Assembly (NCBI RefSeq): GCF_017876095.1
Contig: NZ_JAGINM010000003.1
Location: forward strand, 313,491 to 377,490
From: Azospirillum agricola
Lineage (GTDB): Bacteria; Pseudomonadota; Alphaproteobacteria; Azospirillales; Azospirillaceae
Direction of reading: 5' to 3'
DNA: 64,000 nucleotides
In this document: in pieces, positions 34,631 through 43,724 of the stretch
How positions within the stretch are numbered: the stretch's first letter is position 1
How the letters are laid out: the number at the start of each line of letters is the position of its first letter
Position numbers and translations under genes: made by a program
The notes under the pieces: generated by a model
The model's input: only the letters and a program-made list of their open reading frames with translations
Databases searched by the model: none
What the model was told of the DNA's origin: nothing

Positions 34631-36270
34631 GCCGGCCTCCCCGTGGCGAGGAGTTCGGCGCGGCACAGCCGCAGCAGCGTTTCGCGGTTGAAGCCGCCGC
34701 CGAACAGCAGGATGCGGGACGCATCCTCGCACTCCAGCAGGGTGATGGCCTGGCGGAAGGCGCGCCGCGCCGCATCGGGGCGCCGGCCGGCCCGCGCCAG
34801 CCGGCCCATGTGGACATGCGGCATCGCGAAGCCGGGGTCGAGGTAGGCGGCGGTCCGGGCATGCTCCCAGGCCGCGGCGGGGTCGCCGTCATGGTCGGCG
34901 CAGAGCGCGATCAAATAGTGGGCTCCGGCGTTGCGTCCGTCCCGCGCCAGCAGCCGGCGGCAGACCTCGCCGGCCAGCCGGACCGCGCTGCGCTGGGTCA
35001 GCGCCACCGCCAGCAGGAGCTGGGCGTCGGGATGGTCGCGGACGTCGGGCGGCAGGGCGTCCAGGGCCCGCACGGCGTCGTGATGGCGCTCCTGGTGCAG
35101 CAGGCTGCGGACGGCTTCGAGCTGCCGCGGGGCGGCGGGCCGGGCGGGGAGGGCGTCGGCGGTCGCGACGCCTGCCGGGGAGGGGGCGGACCGTTCCGGC
35201 CGCTCCGCTTCACGGGGAGCGGGGGGGAGGGCCGCCAGCAGGGCGGTGATGCGGTCCGCCGCCTTGGCGATCTCGTCCGGCCAGGAGGGAGCCGGCTCGC
35301 ACGGGGGAGGCCCCGCCACGGCCGGCGGAAGCGGAAGGTCGGGGGGGCGGACGCCTTCCGTCCCTCCCGGCGCGGCCGGGCGGCGGTAGTAGAAGCTGTC
35401 GTGCGTGTGGCAGAGATCGAAATCCTCGCTGATTCCACGCAGGGTTTCCGCCGCGCCGAGGAACAGGAAGCCGCCGGGAGCCAGCGAGCGCGCCAGCCGG
35501 CCGACCACCGCGCGCATGGCCGGGACCGTGAAATACATCAGGACGTTTCGGCAGAAGATGATGTCGAAGCGGTGCTCCGCCCAAAAGGCCGGATCCTCGT
35601 CCATCAGGTTGCGGGTTTCGAAGGCGACCATCGCCCTGATCCTCGGGTCGAGATGGAGGGCGCGGCCGACGTTCCGGAAATGCCGGGCGCGCTGGTCCTC
35701 CGGCGTCGCCCGCAGCGCCCATTCGGAATAGACGCCGTGCCGCGCCCGTGCGATCTGTGCGGCGTCGATGTCGAGTCCGGTGACCGCGATGTCCCAATCC
35801 CCCCCGGCGAGGAGGGGGTGGACCCGCGCCGCCATGGCCAGGCTGTAGGGCTCCTCTCCGCTGGAGCAGCCGGCCGACAGGATGCGGAGCCGCCGGGAGC
35901 CGGCGGAGGATCGGGCGCGCTCGGTCAGCGCCACCTCGCTGAAGGCGGTGATCTGGTCGATGTGGCGGAAGAAATAGGTTTCGTTGACCGTCAGCCGCTC
36001 GGCCAGCGCCCGCAGCTCCGGGTGGTCTGGCGGCGCCCGCTCGAGCAGGGCGAGGTAGGCCCCGGCGTCCGGGCAGCCGGCCGCCCAGGGCCGCGTCGAC
36101 AGCAGGTCGGCGAACTGGTCGCGGCGTTCGTCGGCGAACGCCATCCCCAGGCGGCGCGCCAGGATGTCCCGCAGGCGCTCCGCCGCGTCGGAGTCGCGTC
36201 CGGAGCTGTCGGGGGCGCCGCTGTCGGGTGCGCCGGTCTCGATCATTCCGGTGCGTCGGGGAGCCGTCAT
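34627..36270 (-). CDS. cheR: CheR chemoreceptor methyltransferase with C-terminal TPR-like region
   Basis: 547 residues from the ATG at 36270, which overlaps the upstream cheW stop; an ATG eight codons later is possible. The CheR N-domain is followed by the SAM-dependent catalytic domain: LTVNETYFFRHIDQ, ILSAGCSSGEEPYSLAM, DIDAAQIARARHGVYS and FDIIFCRNVLMYF. Residues about 440-540 form helical repeats resembling TPRs (LLLAVALTQRSAVRLAGEV and similar), separated by a Pro-rich linker. WspC-type CheR proteins share this TPR tail. It methylates glutamates of the cluster receptor. Confidence 0.92.
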   Translation of the reverse strand: MTAPRRTGMIETGAPDSGAPDSSGRDSDAAERLRDILARRLGMAFADERRDQFADLLSTRPWAAGCPDAGAYLALLERAPPDHPELRALAERLTVNETYFFRHIDQITAFSEVALTERARSSAGSRRLRILSAGCSSGEEPYSLAMAARVHPLLAGGDWDIAVTGLDIDAAQIARARHGVYSEWALRATPEDQRARHFRNVGRALHLDPRIRAMVAFETRNLMDEDPAFWAEHRFDIIFCRNVLMYFTVPAMRAVVGRLARSLAPGGFLFLGAAETLRGISEDFDLCHTHDSFYYRRPAAPGGTEGVRPPDLPLPPAVAGPPPCEPAPSWPDEIAKAADRITALLAALPPAPREAERPERSAPSPAGVATADALPARPAAPRQLEAVRSLLHQERHHDAVRALDALPPDVRDHPDAQLLLAVALTQRSAVRLAGEVCRRLLARDGRNAGAHYLIALCADHDGDPAAAWEHARTAAYLDPGFAMPHVHMGRLARAGRRPDAARRAFRQAITLLECEDASRILLFGGGFNRETLLRLCRAELLATGRPA

Positions 36271-36812
36271 GAGGGAAGGACGTCCGTGGCGCGGGGCTCC
36301 GGCATGCCGCTCGCGGGTAGGGCGGCAGGAGTCCGGAGGAGGGTGGCCGGAAGCAGGCGGGTGGCCTCCAGCACCATCAGCAGCGCGCCGTCGAGGGTGC
36401 CCAGCCGTCCCACCACGTCCATGGGCATGCCGGCGAGCAGCGGCGGCGCCGTCGTCAGGCTGCGCGCCTCCAGCCGCCGGACGCCGATCACGCGATCGAC
36501 CGCCAGGGCGACGCTGCCTTGGTCGTCCTGCCCCCCGGTCCGCAGCGTGACGAAGCGCCGCACGTCCCCGGCCGCCATGGAAGGGGCGGCCATGGTTCCG
36601 CCGGGAAGGCCGAGCAGGGCCGACAGCACCACCACCGGGGTCGGGACGCCGCGAATGACCGACAGCCCCGCAACGAAGTCGGGACAGCCTTGCAACCGCT
36701 CGATTGCCATGGGCCTCATTGTTTCCACGACACTCATGAGTGGCACCGCGCACAGCGTTTCGCCGGTACCGATCAGAAGGCTTTGAACCGTTTCGGGCGA
36801 AAGTGCGGCCAT
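36267..36812 (-). CDS. CheW-like coupling protein (upstream copy, first gene of operon)
   Basis: 181 residues. The CheW domain starts at residue 11 (LLIGTGETLCAVPLMSVVETMR), with FVAGLSVIRGVPTPVVVLSALLG and SVALAVDRVIGVRRL. It has a short disordered C-terminal tail. It overlaps cheR by four bases, and every junction down to the triple-REC kinase is overlapping or a gap of 18 bases or less, so seven genes form one operon. The promoter must lie in 36813-37007. Confidence 0.88.
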   Translation of the reverse strand: MAALSPETVQSLLIGTGETLCAVPLMSVVETMRPMAIERLQGCPDFVAGLSVIRGVPTPVVVLSALLGLPGGTMAAPSMAAGDVRRFVTLRTGGQDDQGSVALAVDRVIGVRRLEARSLTTAPPLLAGMPMDVVGRLGTLDGALLMVLEATRLLPATLLRTPAALPASGMPEPRATDVLPS

Positions 36813-37007
36813 GCGGCAATGCCCTCGTTATTTCTGAGGGAATTAAAATTGCGCGACGGCCTATTATCCCTATGGCAGGCTATCAGGTAAACGTTAAATA
36901 TAGATTGTGAATCATGCTTTGCTCATCGTACCGTTGTCTCGTTGCAGCCCTTTCCGCATCGCATATGTCATAAGATGTCTCGTTAGGCGTTTTGTCGGGG
37001 ATAAAGT
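36813..37007. promoter_or_regulatory. Divergent intergenic region between the che operon and the kinase/phosphodiesterase genes
   Basis: 195 bases, markedly AT-richer than the flanking genes (for example AATTAAAATTGCG and GTTAAATATAGATTGTGAATC). It must contain both divergent promoters. I could not identify a convincing -35/-10 pair or a palindromic operator by eye. Confidence 0.5.
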
Positions 37008-38198
37008 ATGACCAATGTCAGGGCGAAAGCGGGTTGTCCTGAAACCGCTGCCGGACTCGATTCGGGCGTTGATCAACCGCAGGACCTACACACGCATGCG
37101 ATTATTGCGTGTGACAGGAATGAAACGCTGCGGTCATGGTCCGATGCCGCGCGACGCCTCTGCGGCTACGAGGCGCGGGAGATCCAGGGGCGGCCGCTGT
37201 CGCTGCTGCTCCCCTCCGGGGCGGAGGGGGCGGATACCGGGGCGGAGCCGCTGCGCCTCATGATGGAGCGGGCGCTGCGGGACGGTTTCTGCCAGGGCAT
37301 GGCCGCCTTCCGCCACAAGGACGGAAGCACCCTCCTGCGCCCGGCGCTGGTCACGCCGACGCGCGGCGAGGCCGGCGAGGCGTCGGGCTTTCTGATCGCC
37401 GCCGCCCCGTTCGACATCGCCGCCGCCCAGGAGACGATCCAGGCGCTGCGCACCAGGGTGAAGGTGTTCGACGCGCTGAATCAGGCCAAGGACCGTTTCC
37501 TCGGCCGCCTGCTGCACGACATCCGCACGCCGGTCGGCGGCATCACCGGCTTCGCCGCCACCCTGCTGATGCGGCTGCCGGGCCCGCTGACCGCCGACCA
37601 GGAGCGGCAGATCGGCATCATCGAGACCTGCGCCCAGGAGCTTCTGACCCAGATCAACGGCCTGCCGGACGCCCTGCGCATCGAGACCGGCACCATCGAG
37701 CCGCGGCTGTGCCGGGTGTCCTGCCGGGCGGTGGTGCAGGAGGTGGCGCGGGAATGGCGGGACGCGGCCCGCTCCAAGGGGCTGACCTTCGAAACCGCGA
37801 TCCCGGACGGCGAGGTGGTGCTGCGGACCGACCCCCGGATCCTCGAGATGATCCTGAGCCGTCTGGTCGCCAACGCGGTTCTCCACACCGAGCGCGGCGG
37901 GATCTCGCTGGCCTGCGAGCGGCCCGCCGCCGGGCAGCGCGAGGTCGCCATCCGCATCGCCGACACCGGCCCCGGCCTGTCCGCCGAGGATCAGGGCAAG
38001 CTGTTCCAGCCTTTCACGCAGCTGGTGTCGACCGCGCCGCGCACCCGGCGCGGGCCGGGGCTCGGCCTCTATCAGGCGCGGCGGCTGGCCGGCCTGGTCG
38101 ATGGCCGCGTGCTGTGCGACAGCGCCCTGGGGCGGGGCAGCGTTTTCAGTCTCGTTCTACCGTTTGGGGGCGATCATGGCGCGCATCCTGGTGATTGA
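37008..38198 (+). CDS. Cytoplasmic PAS-domain sensor histidine kinase
   Basis: 396 residues, no membrane segment. A PAS domain (about 30-140) has ACDRNETLRSWSDAARRLCGYEAREIQGR and FRHKDGSTLLRPA. A coiled linker leads to HisKA with phospho-His in RLLHDIRTPVGGITGF, then HATPase with LVANAVLHTE, IADTGPGLS and GPGLGLYQARRLA. Its end overlaps the following receiver gene by 23 bases, suggesting a cognate pair. Transcribed away from the chemosensory operon. Confidence 0.88.
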   Translation: MTNVRAKAGCPETAAGLDSGVDQPQDLHTHAIIACDRNETLRSWSDAARRLCGYEAREIQGRPLSLLLPSGAEGADTGAEPLRLMMERALRDGFCQGMAAFRHKDGSTLLRPALVTPTRGEAGEASGFLIAAAPFDIAAAQETIQALRTRVKVFDALNQAKDRFLGRLLHDIRTPVGGITGFAATLLMRLPGPLTADQERQIGIIETCAQELLTQINGLPDALRIETGTIEPRLCRVSCRAVVQEVAREWRDAARSKGLTFETAIPDGEVVLRTDPRILEMILSRLVANAVLHTERGGISLACERPAAGQREVAIRIADTGPGLSAEDQGKLFQPFTQLVSTAPRTRRGPGLGLYQARRLAGLVDGRVLCDSALGRGSVFSLVLPFGGDHGAHPGD

Positions 38199-38559
38199 CG
38201 ACAATCCGGACAACATGGAGCTGATGACCTATCTGCTGCGTGCGGCCGGCCATCAGACCGTGCGGGCCGCCGACGGAATCGCCGGCCTGGAGGCGGCGAC
38301 CGGCCAGCCCGCCGACCAGCCGGTGGATCTCATCGTCTGCGATTCCCACCTTCCGGGGATGGACGGTTCCGCGGTGGTCCGCCGCCTGAAGGCGGATCCG
38401 GAACGCTCCGCCATTCCGGTCCTGGTGGCCACGGCGTCGCGCGGCGGCGACGACGTGGCGAGGCTTCTGGCCGACGGCTTCGACGGGTTCATCGCCAAGC
38501 CCATCGTGCCGGCGGATTTCCTGCGACGGATCGAGCAGTTCCTCCCCGCCATGGCGTGA
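38176..38559 (+). CDS. Single-domain response regulator (CheY-like receiver)
   Basis: 127 residues from the ATG at 38176, overlapping the kinase gene. Contains only a REC domain: acidic pair IDDN, phosphoacceptor in IVCDSHLPGMDG, and Lys in FIAKPIV. No output domain, so it acts through protein contacts, either as a phosphorelay intermediate or by touching the phosphodiesterase encoded next. Confidence 0.88.
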   Translation: MARILVIDDNPDNMELMTYLLRAAGHQTVRAADGIAGLEAATGQPADQPVDLIVCDSHLPGMDGSAVVRRLKADPERSAIPVLVATASRGGDDVARLLADGFDGFIAKPIVPADFLRRIEQFLPAMA

Positions 38560-38597
38560 AGGGGGCGGGGCGGGGGCGTGTTGGGGGAGCGCTGGGG

Positions 38598-41500
38598 ATG
38601 GCCCGGATTCTGGTGGTCGACGACCACATCGTCAATCGTGAGTTCCTGACGGTCCTGCTTGGCTACGCCGGTCACGAGGTGTTGTGCGCCGCCGACGGCG
38701 CCGAGGGGCTGGCCCTGACCCTCGCGCACGGCCCCGAGCTGGTCATCTCCGACGTGCTGATGCCGGGGATGGGCGGGGTCGATTTCGCGCTCGCCCTGCG
38801 CGCCGACCCGCGCACGACGGCCCTGCCGGTCATCTTCTACACCACGACCTACCGGCTGACCGAGGCCTACGCGCTGGCGGCGAGCTGCGGCGTGACCATG
38901 GTGCTCGCCAAGCCGTCCGACCCCAAGACCATCCTGGCGACCGTCGCGCGGGCGCTCGGGCTCGACGAGCGGCGCCAGCCGGCCGTGACCATGCCGGGGA
39001 CCGCCCCCGCCCCCGGCTACCTGAAGGAGCTTGCCGACCTCCAGGGACGCATGAAGGAGGCGCTCGACCGCGGGCTGGCCGAGTATGGCGAGACGCTGGA
39101 CGGCCCGGCGCGGGGGCGGCGGCCCGATCCGGCCTTCGAGGCGGTGCAGGGGATGAGCATGCGGCTGTTCGCCCTGCTCGAGCTGGCGCTGGCCCTGCCG
39201 GGCGAGAGCGAGCGGCCGCAGCTGCTGCGGCTGTTCTGCCGGGCCGCCCAGGACATCATGGATTGCCGGTACGTCGTGATCGGCTTCCTCGACCGCGAGG
39301 GGCGGGTGATCGCCGACTGGTGCAACCGCGGGCTTTCCGAGGAGGGGGCCGTGCGCCTCGCCAGCCTCGACTGGCGGACCAGCTTCCTGCGCGGCGTGCT
39401 GGTCGACGGCGAACGCCACCGCGACCGGGGCCGGGCCGGCGGGCCGGTGACCGACGTCCTGCCGGGTGTGCATGGCCCGGCGAACGGCATCCTGGTGATC
39501 CCGGTCCGCTCGGCGACGACGGCGCCGGGCCTGCTCTACCTCGCCGACAAGGTGGGGGGCGAGGGCTTCGGCGAGGAGGACGAGATGTTCGCGGTCATGC
39601 TGGCCGCGCAACTGTCGCTCGTCCATGGCGGGCTGGCCCAGCACGAGGAGGTGCGGCGCCACGCCGCCCAGCTCGAGATCGAGGTGGTCGAGCGCGGCCG
39701 GCAGGGCGAGCGTCTCGCCCGCCTCACCCGCCTCTACGCGGTGCTGAGCGGCATCAATTCGCTGATCGTCCGTACCCTCGACCGCGACTGCCTGTTCCGC
39801 GAGGTCTGCCGCATCGCCGTCGTCGAGGGCGGCTTCCGCTGCGCCTGGGTCGGAACCCTCGACCCCGCCACGCGGGCGCCCCGCTTGGTCGCGCAATGGG
39901 GCGACATGGCGGAGATCGACATCGCGGTGCGTCTGCCGGGCGGCGGCGCCGACACGCCGGCCAGCCGGGCGCTGCGGGAGATGCGCCCGTTCATCTGCAA
40001 CGACTGCGTCAACGAGCCGGGGCTGGCGCCCCTGCGCGACGCCCTGCTGGCGCATGGCCACCTGTCGAAGGCGGTGTTCCCGCTGCTGGTCGGCGACCGT
40101 CCGGTCGGCGTCATCGCCTTCGCCGCCGGCGAGCTGAACTTCTTCGACGAGCAGGAGGTCCAGCTTCTCGACGAGCTGGCGGGCGACATCTCCTTCTGCC
40201 TGGAGTGCATCGAGAAGGAGGAGAAACTCAACTACGTCGCCTTCTACGACTCGCTGACCGGCCTGCCGAACCTCACGCTCTATCTCGACCGGCTCGACCA
40301 GCTCATCCAGGCGGCGCGGCGCGACGGGCGGACGCTGCGCGTCCTGGTGGCCGACCTCGCCGGCTTCACCCAGCTCAACAGCGAGGCGGGCCGCCATGTC
40401 GGCGATTTCGTGCTCAAGCGCACGGCCGACCGGCTGGGCGCCGCGCTGGGGGATCTGGGCTGCGTCGCCCGCTGCGGCTCGGACATGTTCGCCATCGCCG
40501 CCTTCGCCGACGGGGTGGGGGTGGCCGATACGCTGGTCGAAACCCTGCTGGCGGCCATCGAGCGGCCGCTCGACCTGCCGGACGGGTCGTTCCATGTGAC
40601 GGCGCAGATGGGCGGCGCGCTGTTTCCCAACGACGGCGGCGACGCCGAGACCCTGTTCAAGCACGCCGAGGCGGCGCTGGGGCAGGCGAAGGCGTCGGCC
40701 CAGCGCTTCCTCTACTACGCCGCGGAGATCAACGAGCGCATCGCCCGGCGACGGGCGCTGGAAAGCGACCTGCGCACGGCGCTGGAGGCCCGGCAGTTCG
40801 TTCTGCATTTCCAGCCCCGCGTCAGCCTGGCCAACGGCCACATCGAGGCGGCCGAGGCGCTGGTCCGCTGGAGGCATCCCGAGAAGGGGCTGATTCCGCC
40901 CGGCGCCTTCATCCCGCTCGCCGAGGAGACCGGGTTGATCGTGCCGCTCGGCGCCTGGGTGATCGACGCCGCCTGCCGGCAGCAGGCCGCCTGGCTGCGC
41001 GAGGGGCTCGACGTGGTGCCGCTGGCGGTCAATCTGTCCGCCGCCCAGCTCCGCCGCGGACAGGTGGAGCGCACCCTGGCCGACGCCCTGCGCCGCCACG
41101 GGATCGACGCCGCCCTCATCGAGTGCGAACTGACCGAAACGGCGCTGATGCAGGATTCCGATGAGGCCGCCCGCGTGCTGCGCCGGCTGCGCGAGATGGG
41201 GATCTGCCTCGCGCTGGACGATTTCGGGACCGGCTATTCCTCGCTGGCCTATCTGAAGCGGTTTCCCTTCGACATCGTCAAGATCGACCGCTCCTTCGTC
41301 AACGACGTCACCCGCAACGCCGACGACGCGGCCATCGCCACCACCATCATCGACATGGCCCACCGGCTGAAGCGGCGGGTGGTGGCCGAGGGGGTGGAGA
41401 CGGAGGCCCAGCTCAGCTACCTGCACCGCCAGGGCTGCGACGAGATCCAGGGCTACCTGTTCAGCCGGCCGGTGGAGGCCGCCGACTTCGCCGACCAGCT

Positions 41501-41948
41501 CCGCCGGAACCGGACGCTGGCCCTGCCCAAACCGGAGGGCGCCGACGGGCAGACCCTGCTGCTGGTGGACGACGAGCCCAACGTGCTGACCGCGCTGAAA
41601 CGGGTGCTGCGGCGCGAGAACTACCGCATCCTGACGGCGGCCAGCGGCGAGGAGGCGCTGCGCATCCTGGCGCTGGAACCGGTGCAGGTCATCGTATCGG
41701 ACCAGCGCATGCCGGGGATGTCGGGCGCCGAGTTCCTCGGCATCGCCCGCGACCTCCACCCCGACACCATCCGCATCATCCTGTCCGGCCACACCGACCT
41801 GGAGGCGATCATGGAGGCGGTCAACCGCGGCTCCGTGTTCAAGTTCCTCACCAAGCCCTGCGACGACGAGACGCTGCGCCGCCATGTGCGCGACGCCTTC
41901 TACCGCTACCGTCCGGTCCCGGAAAGCGGGATGGTCACGCTGGCGTGA
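38598..41948 (+). CDS. Multidomain c-di-GMP phosphodiesterase: REC-GAF-GAF-degenerate GGDEF-EAL-REC
   Basis: 1116 residues from the ATG at 38598 with GGGAG upstream. REC1 (1-120) has the phosphoacceptor in VISDVLMPGMGG. Two GAF-like domains (about 190-350 and 385-540) follow. A GGDEF domain (545-715) has GSDMF (627-631) in place of GGDEF and should not synthesise c-di-GMP. The EAL domain (about 720-970) keeps E753-A-L, DDFGTGYSSLAYLKRFP and KIDRSFV, and looks active. A second REC at about 985-1105 (LLLVDDEPNVLTAL, VIVSDQRMPGMSG) resembles the RpfG-family receiver. It would degrade c-di-GMP under phosphorylation control from the neighbouring kinase or che pathway. Its 3' end overlaps convergent dusA by 14 bases. 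Confidence 0.9.
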   Translation: MARILVVDDHIVNREFLTVLLGYAGHEVLCAADGAEGLALTLAHGPELVISDVLMPGMGGVDFALALRADPRTTALPVIFYTTTYRLTEAYALAASCGVTMVLAKPSDPKTILATVARALGLDERRQPAVTMPGTAPAPGYLKELADLQGRMKEALDRGLAEYGETLDGPARGRRPDPAFEAVQGMSMRLFALLELALALPGESERPQLLRLFCRAAQDIMDCRYVVIGFLDREGRVIADWCNRGLSEEGAVRLASLDWRTSFLRGVLVDGERHRDRGRAGGPVTDVLPGVHGPANGILVIPVRSATTAPGLLYLADKVGGEGFGEEDEMFAVMLAAQLSLVHGGLAQHEEVRRHAAQLEIEVVERGRQGERLARLTRLYAVLSGINSLIVRTLDRDCLFREVCRIAVVEGGFRCAWVGTLDPATRAPRLVAQWGDMAEIDIAVRLPGGGADTPASRALREMRPFICNDCVNEPGLAPLRDALLAHGHLSKAVFPLLVGDRPVGVIAFAAGELNFFDEQEVQLLDELAGDISFCLECIEKEEKLNYVAFYDSLTGLPNLTLYLDRLDQLIQAARRDGRTLRVLVADLAGFTQLNSEAGRHVGDFVLKRTADRLGAALGDLGCVARCGSDMFAIAAFADGVGVADTLVETLLAAIERPLDLPDGSFHVTAQMGGALFPNDGGDAETLFKHAEAALGQAKASAQRFLYYAAEINERIARRRALESDLRTALEARQFVLHFQPRVSLANGHIEAAEALVRWRHPEKGLIPPGAFIPLAEETGLIVPLGAWVIDAACRQQAAWLREGLDVVPLAVNLSAAQLRRGQVERTLADALRRHGIDAALIECELTETALMQDSDEAARVLRRLREMGICLALDDFGTGYSSLAYLKRFPFDIVKIDRSFVNDVTRNADDAAIATTIIDMAHRLKRRVVAEGVETEAQLSYLHRQGCDEIQGYLFSRPVEAADFADQLRRNRTLALPKPEGADGQTLLLVDDEPNVLTALKRVLRRENYRILTAASGEEALRILALEPVQVIVSDQRMPGMSGAEFLGIARDLHPDTIRIILSGHTDLEAIMEAVNRGSVFKFLTKPCDDETLRRHVRDAFYRYRPVPESGMVTLA

Positions 41949-42954
41949 GCTGCCCCTCCGCCGTGTCGGTGGCCGTGTCAGGCCCCCCGCCGCGCACCAG
42001 GGCGGCGGCGGCGAGCAGCAGGTCCGGCCCGGCGCCGGGGCGGTGGGCGTTCTCGCTGATGTGGCGGCGCCACGCGCGGGCGCCGGGCAGCCCCTGGAAC
42101 AGGCCCAGCATGTGGCGGGTGATCGCCGACAGCGGCGTCCCCCGCGACATCCGTTCCTCGGCATAGGAGGCCATCGCCGCGACCGCCGCGTGACGGTCGG
42201 GGCCGGGGGCGCCGCCGAAGACGCGGCGGTCGGCGTCGGCCAGCAGATAGGGGGTTTCGTAGGCGGCGCGGCCGATCATCACGCCGTCGAGACCGGCCAG
42301 ATGCTCCTCGGCCTCGTCGAGGCTGCGGATGCCGCCGTTGATGGCGATGGTCAGATGCGGCCGCTCCTGCTTCAGCCGGTGGACGAGGTCGTGGCGCAGC
42401 GGCGGGATGTCCCGGTTCTCCTTGGGGCTGAGTCCCTTCAGCCACGCCTTGCGGGCGTGGACGATGAAGTGCGTGCAGCCGGCGGCGGAAACGGTGCGGA
42501 CGAAATGGTCGAGCGTCGGCCATTCCTCCATCTCGTCGATGGCGATGCGCGACTTGACGGTGACCGGGATCGACACCGCCTCGCGCATGGCGCCGACCAG
42601 CCGGGCGACCAGATCCGGTTCCGCCATCAGGCAGGCGCCGAACCGGCCGGACTGGACGCGGTCGCTCGGGCAGCCGACGTTCAGGTTGACCTCGTCATAC
42701 CCCCATTCCTCGGCGATCCGCGCGCAGGCGGCCAGATCCGCCGGATCGGACCCGCCCAGTTGCAGGGCCACCGGATGCTCGGCCGCGTCGAAGCCGAGCA
42801 GCCGCTCGCGGTCGCCGTGCAGCACGGCGCCGGTGGTCACCATCTCGGTGTAGAGCAGCGTGTTCTTGGACAGCAGGCGATGGAAGTAGCGGCACTGTCT
42901 ATCGGTCCAGTCCATCATCGGCGCAACGGACAGTCTGTGTGCTTGAAAAGTCAT
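41935..42954 (-). CDS. dusA: tRNA-dihydrouridine(20/20a) synthase DusA
   Basis: 339 residues from the ATG at 42954 (MTFQAHRLSVAPMMDWTDR). DusA features: APMMDWTDRQCRYFHRLLS, EVNLNVGCPSDRVQSGRFGACLM with catalytic Cys, TVKSRIAID and the HARKAWLKGLSPKENRDIPP signature of the DusA group, then GGIRSLDEAEEHL. FMN-dependent reduction of uridines in the tRNA D-loop. A housekeeping gene separating two accessory regions. Its final codons overlap the convergent phosphodiesterase gene. Confidence 0.94.
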   Translation of the reverse strand: MTFQAHRLSVAPMMDWTDRQCRYFHRLLSKNTLLYTEMVTTGAVLHGDRERLLGFDAAEHPVALQLGGSDPADLAACARIAEEWGYDEVNLNVGCPSDRVQSGRFGACLMAEPDLVARLVGAMREAVSIPVTVKSRIAIDEMEEWPTLDHFVRTVSAAGCTHFIVHARKAWLKGLSPKENRDIPPLRHDLVHRLKQERPHLTIAINGGIRSLDEAEEHLAGLDGVMIGRAAYETPYLLADADRRVFGGAPGPDRHAAVAAMASYAEERMSRGTPLSAITRHMLGLFQGLPGARAWRRHISENAHRPGAGPDLLLAAAALVRGGGPDTATDTAEGQLTPA

Positions 42955-43599
42955 GGATTTTCCAGTGTCTTCAATCCGTTGGGTCGCGCGGGGCGCACAC
43001 GGGGCGCACGCCAGCCTCGCTGGATCGAGAACGGCCAGCCGCTTTTGGTCGGGACCGCGCGGCACGGGGCGCCGGCCCCGTGGCCCTTGGGATCGATATC
43101 GGGATGATCAAGCTCGTTCTGTCTCACGCTGCGGCCGTTCATGGGGTGCCGGTTACGATCGAGCCGGCCAATCTAGCCCGAATTGCGCTTGAGCGTCCAG
43201 GGATTGTCGGAAAGGCGGCCGGGCGTGACCGACGTCCGACACGGGATGGACGTGATCGGCCTGTTGCATTTCTTGATGATGACCCACGCCGGGGCGTTCC
43301 AATGGGGCGCATCGTCCGCCTTGCTGCGGCAACAGCAAGGCGGCAGGAGGAAATCCGCACGGTGCGTTGCCAGACATTGAGCCCCGGACATTGAGGCCTG
43401 GACGCCAAGGCTCCCGATAGCCGGCGACGCGATCCATTCGGGGGCCTGACCGCCAACGGCCCGTCACAAAAGCAAGTGCCGTCCCGGCGGTCCGGTGTTG
43501 GGCGTGGGGCGCGGATCATCGCTCCCATCCACGGGCAGCCTCCGTCCGCAAAACCCGGGAGCGACGCCGCCTGGGGGCTTTACCGTCATAATTATAACT
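42955..43599. other. Intergenic stretch upstream of dusA and the Liv-type operon, no supported gene
   Basis: About 645 bases. Short open frames exist on both strands but are Arg/Ser/Pro-rich without recognisable domains or good ribosome sites, so I do not call any. GC content drops sharply only near 43585-43615, where the Liv operon promoter/operator begins. I see no RNA gene or mobile-element end. Confidence 0.5.
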
Positions 43600-43614
43600 G
43601 TTATATTAAATCAC
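43600..43614. promoter_or_regulatory. Predicted MarR operator upstream of the Liv-type transporter operon
   Basis: GTTATATTAAATCAC fits the GTTATA-N4-AT-N-AC pattern also seen at 48551 and 52987. It lies in a strongly AT-rich island (43587-43618) 110 bases before the binding-protein gene. An overlapping 13-bp palindrome TATAACTGTTATA occupies 43593-43605. Confidence 0.65.
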
Positions 43615-43724
43615 AATCATGGCGTCGAGCGACTTCCGTCGCGTTCATCCCGGCGCCTGCGGACCAGCAAGGCCGGCGCCGGGAAGCCGTTCCAAAAAGC
43701 AATCGCCAGAACCGGAGGAAACGC

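Noticed and set aside
34049-36812. Wsp surface-sensing operon assignment
   Set aside because: The gene order is similar, but no WspR-type diguanylate cyclase is encoded; the terminal triple-REC kinase fits the Che3 type better.
38253-42164. 1303-codon minus-strand open frame
   Set aside because: Covers the EAL-protein gene in antisense; composition is shadow-like and no motif is present.
43139-43528. Short minus-strand ORF in the dusA-liv intergenic region
   Set aside because: Arg/Ser/Pro-rich translation with no domain or ribosome site; overlapping frames on both strands look the same.
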